Shown: positions 1 to 5,400 of the stretch, one piece after another | How positions within the stretch are numbered: position 1 is the stretch's first letter | How the letters are laid out: every line of letters starts with the position of its first letter | The notes under the pieces: model-generated | Databases searched by the model: none | Seen by the model: only the letters and a program-made list of their open reading frames with translations | Told to the model about the DNA's origin: nothing | NCBI GenBank assembly: GCA_947464885.1 | Contig: CANHYZ010000127.1 | Span: 1-6,344, forward strand | Origin: Flavobacteriales bacterium | GTDB lineage: Bacteria > Bacteroidota > Bacteroidia > Flavobacteriales_D > Sanyastnellaceae | Direction of reading: 5' to 3' | Length of the DNA: 6,344 nt | Position numbers and translations under genes: made by a program

Positions 1-2
1 AC

Positions 3-1835
3 GACAGTTTGCGCTCCGTAACGCCGGTGGATTTGACAGGCCTTTCGTTTGACTTTACGCTCATGCCGAATGGCCGCATGATTCGCGGCAAGAGTCCGCA
101 GTTGCAGGAAATGAATGGGCGATTGGTCGCTGCACTCGATACCAATGCCGTGGTGCGCAAGAGTATCTTATTGTCGGATGGTCGTGCGGCGTTTGCCTTG
201 GCGGATGGTCTCGCATTTTACGACACCAACGTTGGCTGGCAGCGCGTGGATACTGCCGTTTACAAGTCGCGCACACCTGCGCTGTATGAAGATCCATCGG
301 GCAAGTTGTGGCTGGGAAGCAACGACGGTTTGTTTCTCTTTGAAAACAACGTGGCCACAGCCATTACCGAGGTAAATAGCCTCATCAAGGCTTCTATCTC
401 CGACCTTTTGCAATGGGGCGATTATCTTTTAGTGGCCACGCGCGGCAAGGGGATTGTGTTTTATAAACCCGGAGCGACGTTTATCGCCAATGAAGAAAAC
501 GGATTGTTGTCGAACACCATAGAATGCATGGCGATTGATGGCAACAACCGCATCTGGGTGGGCACGTCGAAAGGCATGCAGTGTATCAACGCGTTGGGCA
601 ATGACCCGAAGCAATGGACGTATTTCCAGGTCAATTACCAAAAGGGTTTACCGACAACGGAGGTGTTTGACCTGTTGTATGACGATGAGAAATTCTACGC
701 CGCAACGGGCAATGGCATGTGCATTTTCAATCCTGACGCGGCCTCCTTGCGTGCGGCTTCATTGCCGGTTTACGTGGAGCATTTGTCGGTGGGCGACAAG
801 CATATGGACATCATCGGCGACATTACCCTGGGCTGGGATGAGAACGATGTTCGTTTTACCTTTTTGAGTTTCAACTTCCGCACGGGTTCGAATACCACGT
901 ATCGCTATCGCTTGATGGGCTTGACCGATAAATGGGTGGAAACGAATTCGCGCACGGTGGATTTCTGGGCGTTGCCGCCGGGTGATTATACGTTTGAGGT
1001 CTGTGCCTTAAATGAAGATGGTTTATGGGGTGAGGCAACTGCGGTGCGCTTTGTGATTGAGCGACATTTCACGGCTACGTGGTGGTTTCGTTCGCTGATT
1101 GTCCTGATCTTACTGGGAGCTATTGGTTTCGGGTTCCTCTGGTTTTATCGCAGCAAGCGCGACCGTTTGGTGCAGCGTGCGAAGATGTCGGAGTTGCGTC
1201 AGCAGGCCTTGAATGCGAACATGAATCCGCACTTTATCTTCAACTCACTCAATTCGATTCAGCATTTCATCAACAGCAATCAGCCGGAGTTGGCCAATGA
1301 GTTTTTGACGGATTTCTCGCGGTTGATCCGCATGAATTTGGAGAATAATCTGGAGGCTTTGGTATCGCTCGATGAAGAGATGGAGCGCTTGGAGTTGTAT
1401 TTGAAGCTGGAGAAGTTGCGCTTTGGAGATAAGCTCACATACAGCATTCATGGCATGGAGGATTTGCAGCAGTATGATATTTCGATTCCGCCGATGTTGT
1501 TGCAGCCGTATGTGGAGAACGCTGTTATACACGGTGTTTTGCCGAAGGATCATGGCGGTCACATTGATATTTCGTTGCGCGCCATTGGTAAGCACTTCGA
1601 GGTGGAGATCCGAGACAACGGGATTGGCTTGAAGAAGGCTGCGGGTCGCAAGCGCGAGGGGCATGAAAGTCTGGCGTTGAAGATGAACCAGGAGCGTTTG
1701 AGCATCCTCAGTGCGTTGTCGGGCAGCACGTTCAGCATTGCCATCATCGACCGCAGCGAAGAGGCTGTTCCGGCCGAGGGCACGTTGGTAAGGTTGTTCT
1801 TGCCGATGGAAGCGATCTTGGATAATGACCAGTGA
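3..1835 (+). CDS. LytS-type propeller sensor histidine kinase, 5' partial
   Basis: The frame is open to the window start (610 codons plus TGA), so the true start and signal peptide lie upstream; the TTG at 9 is not a credible start. Numbering the codon at 3 as residue 1, the first ~260 residues are propeller-like with two-component-regulator-propeller motifs such as GKLWLGSNDGLF (~99-110) and NRIWVGTSKGM (~181-191). A Y_Y_Y-type beta domain follows (~280-355; YRYRLMGLTDKW, LPPGDYTFEV), then one membrane helix (~364-383). The cytoplasmic part is a His_kinase/LytS module: phospho-acceptor His410 in NPHFIFNSLNS, N-box Asn506 in QPYVENAVIHG, ATP-lid DNGIG at 538-542 and SLALKMNQERL near 560. All core residues are present, so the kinase should be active. 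In this family an outer-face signal drives phosphotransfer, usually to a LytTR response regulator. No regulator lies downstream here; it could be upstream of the window. The ligand cannot be inferred. Confidence 0.93.
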   Translation, partial: DSLRSVTPVDLTGLSFDFTLMPNGRMIRGKSPQLQEMNGRLVAALDTNAVVRKSILLSDGRAAFALADGLAFYDTNVGWQRVDTAVYKSRTPALYEDPSGKLWLGSNDGLFLFENNVATAITEVNSLIKASISDLLQWGDYLLVATRGKGIVFYKPGATFIANEENGLLSNTIECMAIDGNNRIWVGTSKGMQCINALGNDPKQWTYFQVNYQKGLPTTEVFDLLYDDEKFYAATGNGMCIFNPDAASLRAASLPVYVEHLSVGDKHMDIIGDITLGWDENDVRFTFLSFNFRTGSNTTYRYRLMGLTDKWVETNSRTVDFWALPPGDYTFEVCALNEDGLWGEATAVRFVIERHFTATWWFRSLIVLILLGAIGFGFLWFYRSKRDRLVQRAKMSELRQQALNANMNPHFIFNSLNSIQHFINSNQPELANEFLTDFSRLIRMNLENNLEALVSLDEEMERLELYLKLEKLRFGDKLTYSIHGMEDLQQYDISIPPMLLQPYVENAVIHGVLPKDHGGHIDISLRAIGKHFEVEIRDNGIGLKKAAGRKREGHESLALKMNQERLSILSALSGSTFSIAIIDRSEEAVPAEGTLVRLFLPMEAILDNDQ

Positions 1836-1886
1836 CGAATGACAAGTGACTAGTGTTGAATGGCGAGTGGCGAATGTCGAGTGCTT
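1824..1886 (+). repeat. Degenerate heptamer tandem array, left copy
   Basis: Nine consecutive 7-base units run through this stretch, following the pattern A-(A/G)-T-G-N-N-N: AATGACC, AGTGACG, AATGACA, AGTGACT, AGTGTTG, AATGGCG, AGTGGCG, AATGTCG, AGTGCTT. AATG and AGTG units tend to alternate. The array starts inside the kinase gene and supplies its final Asp-Gln codons and TGA stop. A perfect 20-base stretch of it (1858-1877) recurs as its reverse complement at 2295-2314. It resembles in style the heptanucleotide STRR repeats described in cyanobacteria, but I claim no homology. Confidence 0.85.
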
Positions 1887-1897
1887 CGCCAAAAGCC

Positions 1898-1930
1898 GGG
1901 GTAGCGACGCACTGCAGTGCGTCGCCCTAC
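1898..1930. repeat. REP-like palindrome, family A copy 1
   Basis: A perfect 22-base palindrome spans 1904-1925 (half-site GCGACGCACTG). It can be extended by GTA (1901-1903) pairing with TAC (1928-1930) across a two-base CC bulge. The leading 24 bases (1898-1921) recur at 1983-2006 with two mismatches, so this is a repeated element and not a lone hairpin. Similar GTAG-GACGCAC...GTGCGTC-CTAC palindromes are common as dispersed intergenic repeats in environmental genomes. With no T-run it is unlikely to be a standard intrinsic terminator, though it could stabilise the 3' end of the kinase mRNA. Confidence 0.8.
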
Positions 1931-1982
1931 GACGGATGAACGCCCTATACTTTGCCATGCGGGCAGCTTGTGTTGCGGGTCA

Positions 1983-2006
1983 GGGGTAACGACGCACTGC
2001 GGTGCG
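1983..2006. repeat. REP-like element, family A copy 2 (decayed)
   Basis: This matches the first 24 bases of copy 1 (1898-1921) with two differences, at a spacing of 85 bases. The right half of the palindrome has been lost: after GGTGCG the sequence departs into CTTTGG. Only a short imperfect stem (GCACTG against CGGTGC) remains, so this looks like a truncated or decayed copy. Confidence 0.7.
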
Positions 2007-2019
2007 CTTTGGATGAGAA

Positions 2020-2062
2020 AACCCATCCCCGGCCCTTCCCAAAGGGAAGGGAGAACCCTCTT
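2020..2062 (-). repeat. REP-like element, family B copy 1 (inverted)
   Basis: This is the reverse-complement version of the units at 2119-2160 and 2207-2248. It carries the conserved CCCATCCCC edge and a perfect hairpin: stem CCCTTCCC (2033-2040), loop AAA, stem GGGAAGGG (2044-2051). The edge after the hairpin is more diverged than in the other two copies. Repeats of this GGAAGGG/CCCATCCCC kind are recalled as frequent in Bacteroidota intergenic DNA. Confidence 0.8.
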
Positions 2063-2118
2063 GATTACTTAACCCGTATGATTCCGAGCCTACAGATTTC
2101 ACAGAAGATCCTTCACCG

Positions 2119-2160
2119 GAAGGAGCCTCCCTTCCCTTTGCGACGGGTCGGGGATGGGTC
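2119..2160 (+). repeat. REP-like element, family B copy 2
   Basis: A 42-base unit identical to 2207-2248 at all but three positions (39 of 42 by eye), starting 88 bases before it. The substitutions fall in the right arm of the central hairpin (CGACGGG instead of GGAAGGG), so the stem is largely broken here although the flanks are intact. Confidence 0.8.
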
Positions 2161-2201
2161 GGCTATATAACGCAAAACCTTTACTTCCGAAAAAGACACC
2201 C

Positions 2202-2253
2202 AGCGAGAAGGAGCCTCCCTTCCCTTTGGGAAGGGTTGGGGATGGGTCTCGCT
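2202..2253 (+). repeat. REP-like element, family B copy 3 with outer stem
   Basis: The best-formed copy. The central hairpin has stem CCCTTCCC (2217-2224), loop TTT (2225-2227) and stem GGGAAGGG (2228-2235). It is enclosed by a perfect seven-base outer inverted repeat, AGCGAGA (2202-2208) with TCTCGCT (2247-2253). The two-tier stem suggests a foldable single-stranded form, as expected of REP-type elements moved by trans-acting transposases. No such transposase is in the window. Confidence 0.75.
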
Positions 2254-2292
2254 GACCACCCAACCACCCCCAATTAACCATTCCGGTCTTCC

Positions 2293-2334
2293 ACACATTC
2301 GCCACTCGCCATTCGCCACTCGTCATTGGCCATT
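2293..2334 (-). repeat. Degenerate heptamer tandem array, right copy (inverted)
   Basis: Six 7-base units lie here in the opposite orientation to the left array; on the plus strand they read ACACATT, CGCCACT, CGCCATT, CGCCACT, CGTCATT, GGCCATT. The minus strand gives the same A-(A/G)-T-G-N-N-N pattern. Positions 2295-2314 are the exact reverse complement of 1858-1877, so the two arrays form an inverted-repeat pair bracketing about 400 bases. In principle they could form a long stem, or serve as sites for inversion or deletion. Confidence 0.85.
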
Positions 2335-2370
2335 CGCCCCTATTTTTACGTTTACTAACCAAACACGCCC

Positions 2371-2428
2371 GTTTGCGCGAACGATTTATGCCCGAATGCT
2401 TATGTATCGCAAGATTTGCGCAAACGAT
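2371..2428. promoter_or_regulatory. Paired palindromic repeats upstream of the surface-protein gene
   Basis: Two 15-base sites, GTTTGCGCGAACGAT (2371-2385) and ATTTGCGCAAACGAT (2414-2428), agree at 13 positions and lie in the same orientation 43 bases apart, close to four helical turns. Each centre is palindromic: TTTGCGCAAA (2415-2424) is perfect and the first site nearly so. Such pairs can be operators for a dimeric regulator. AAGATTTG at 2411-2418 resembles the Bacteroidota -7 box (TAnnTTTG) with the first T missing and overlaps the second site, but I see no TTG box at the expected upstream distance. The role is inferred; no regulator is identified. Confidence 0.35.
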
Positions 2429-2455
2429 AAGATTAACCTAGAACAACAAGTTACC

Positions 2456-5400
2456 ATGAAGACACTTTTCGCAACCGCACTGCTAGTAATTTCTTGCATA
2501 GCAGTAGCAGCTCAAAACTGGACTCAGCAACCTAACCTACCGGGAACTCCGCGATATGGCGCTGCATCCACCCAGACGTCGACACACGGTTACGTGTTCG
2601 GAGGAGAGACGGCCGATGGAAGGACAAATGAATGCTGGTCTTTCGACCCGACTGATCAGAGCTGGTCAGCTATTGCACCATATCCTGGTGAATTGCGCAG
2701 CAAGACCATCGCATTTCAATACGACGATATTGTCTATTACGGTCTAGGAGAATACAACGGCGATTCCGATTCGCTTTTGTATGCCTATGACCCATCCGTA
2801 GACACATGGACTGAAATTTCAGGTGCACCGGCAGGTGTCAATTTTTGGAGCGCATCGTGCTTCATGATTGGTTCGAAGGCTTACATTGTAACATTCAGCA
2901 ACCATGTTGTTTCGTATGATTGTGTGACGGGCGCTTGGGAAATGTTGGCGAGTTTTCCCGGTCCGGCGCGCTCAACGGCAACAGCATTTTCAATCAACGG
3001 CACCGGATACTTTGGTCTGGGCTATCCGGATACCCCACCTTTCTTTAATGACTTCTGGAAATACGACCCGATACAGGACACATGGACAGAAATATCGGGC
3101 GGATTTCCGGGGCTACCGCGCTATGCAGCCAAGGGAGCTGCTTCGGATAGCCATGGCTTCATCATCTGTGGAGAATCACAGGAAGAGCCTGTATTCAATA
3201 ATGATTTTTGGAAGTTTGACCCCCTCACCGAAACATTCACACAACTGAATAGCTTCCCCGCAAACCGCAATTATGTATCCGGTTTTTATCTGAACAATCA
3301 ACTATACGCCGGATGTGGTGGCCCCGGCTGGAGCACCGAATGGTGGTCAATCGACCCTTTGCAGGCCACACCATTTAGTTGTCTGCCATTATCAGGCTCC
3401 TTGGCCGATGGCCTAGTCGGCTACTGGCCTTTCTGCGGCAACGCAAATGATGAGAGTGGGAATGGGAATGATGGTGTGGTGAATGGCGCTACGTTGACGG
3501 AGGATCGGTTTGGGAATGTAGGGAGTGCTTATCAGTTCGATGGAATAGATGATTACATTGAATGCACGAATAATACCATCCCTACAGGTAATTCAGCCAG
3601 ATCATTTACTGCGTGGGTTTACCTTACACCGACAGTTGGAATTACAGATGGTTATGGGGTATTATCATATGGGGCAATCACAGATGAAGGGGGGGGATTA
3701 AATGACCTGCTTGTTAAAGAGACAGGGATAGAGTTTAATAACGATCAACTCTGGAATTATACTACTAACCAACAAAACTTGTCGGATAATTGGCATAATA
3801 TCACAATTACCTGCGAGGGAGTTGATGCGTGGTCCACGCAAATGTATCTGGATGGAACATGGGTCATGAGCGATTTAACTGACATTGGTCCAGAGACTGT
3901 TTTGAATACACAGAGCACACCAATGCTGTTTGGCAGAGTGATAGAAGTGTATAATTGGATTGCCAATAATGAATCTTTCTTTCATTTTAATGGTAAACTG
4001 GACGACATCGGCATCTGGAACCGCGCCCTCACCGCTGAAGAAGTCGCGCTGCTGTATGGCAGCTTCACGCAACTTGTTGCCGGTTGCACCGAACCACTTG
4101 CGTGCAATTACAATCCGGACGCAACAGAAGAGGATGGCTCCTGCACGTTTGCGGGTGATGCGTGTGATGATGGCAACGAAAGTACAACCAACGACCTTCT
4201 GGGCGCTGATTGCGCTTGTGCCGGCACCGTATTGAGCTGCGCCTCTTTAGATGGCAACCTACAAAACGGCCTCGTCGGCTACTGGCCCTTCTGCGGCAAC
4301 GCGAATGATGAGAGTGGAAATGAAAACAATGGTGTGGTGAATGGTGCGACGTTGGCGGAGGATCGGTTTGGAATATCCGAACAGGCTTTTTATTTCAATG
4401 GCCAAGAAGATTATATAGAAATTGTCAACTCGTCATCCTTGAGTCCTACTAGCTTAAGCATTTCAGCGTGGATTAAAATCCCTAGCAACAATATAGCGAG
4501 TGGATACTCGTCAATTCTAGCGAAATGGTGGCAGGGTATTGCGTGTGGGAATAATAGTGACTCCTATTTACTCTATACAGATAACTCTGTTAATAGCATT
4601 ATTGGGGGGTCACAATACAATAGCACAAGTCCAACTTGGCTCTCGTCAGACAACAACGCACTTCAATATGACCAATGGTATCACCTTACCTTTATTCATG
4701 ATGAGATCAATGGACAGTTACTATACCTAAACGGCAATCTTATCGCGGGCAATGGAATAAGCGGTGCGCTATGCCCAACAACCAATAATCTGTTTTTCGG
4801 TTGCGATAATAATCAAGGAACGCTTTGGCGCTTTTTCAACGGGTTTCTCGACGACATCGGCATCTGGAACCGCGCACTGACACAAGAAGAAGTTGCACAA
4901 CTCTTTGGTGATTTTGGCATTCCCATCACCGGCTGCACCGATCCTGCCGCTTGTAACTTCAACGCAGATGCAACGATTAGTGATCCTACACAATGTTGTT
5001 TTCACAATTGCGTGACCATAACGATGAACGATTCCGGGGCTGATGGCTGGAATGGAGCATCAGCGACGATTATGGACGCCATAGGAAATCTTGTTGCGGC
5101 AGTAAGCCTTCCCGATGGCAGTAGCGGCACAGCAGCGGTCTGTCTTCCCGATGGGTGTTACACGATAATCGCCGGATGGGGCACAAACGACAACGAAATA
5201 TCATGGACACTTACCGGCATTACAGGAGAATCAATCAGCGGCGCTGCTACTGATCTACTCGGAACTAACTTCAGCACGGGCGGTGTCATTTGTGGACCGG
5301 GCTGCACCAACATATTCGGATGCAACTACAACCCTTGGGCTTCGGGCGACGACGGCTCATGTGTCTATCCTGATTGCACCGATCCCAATGCAATCAACTA

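Larger units (their letters stand above)
1836..2455. other. Gene-free, repeat-dense intergenic region
   Basis: About 620 bases separate the kinase stop from the surface-protein start. I find no credible gene: the short open frames are translations of the repeats or antisense shadows. The stretch holds two heptamer arrays in opposite orientation, two copies of one REP-like palindromic element, three copies of another, and, in the last ~85 bases, a probable promoter region with two palindromic repeats. No transposase, tRNA or convincing intrinsic terminator is visible; the hairpins lack a following T-run. The unexplained remainder (about 2062-2118, 2161-2201 and 2254-2292) shows no recognisable signal. 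Confidence 0.8.

Noticed and set aside
1904..1925. Perfect palindrome as an intrinsic terminator for the kinase gene
   Set aside because: No T-run follows the stem and the element recurs at 1983-2006, so a REP-like repeat explains it better.
1245..1958. Antisense open frame of 237 codons over the kinase 3' end
   Set aside because: It lies opposite the conserved kinase core, and its N-terminal part translates the heptamer repeats (TRHSTLVTCHSSL). It is a shadow of a real gene.
2020..2253. Spaced direct repeats as a CRISPR array
   Set aside because: Only three copies, one inverted, with unequal spacing and internal hairpins unlike a CRISPR repeat-spacer layout; no cas genes are present.
1887..2292. 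Insertion sequence between the heptamer arrays
   Set aside because: No transposase or remnant is visible in any frame; at most this is a non-autonomous element.
2099..2362. Minus-strand frames of 87 and 68 codons in the intergenic region
   Set aside because: They consist of translated repeats (PSPTLPKGKGG from family B; GEWPMTSGEW from the heptamers) and have no independent coding signal.
2402..2455. In-frame upstream ATG at 2402 as the start of the surface protein
   Set aside because: It would add 18 charged or polar residues before the signal peptide and would place the start inside the palindromic repeat region; 2456 is the better start.
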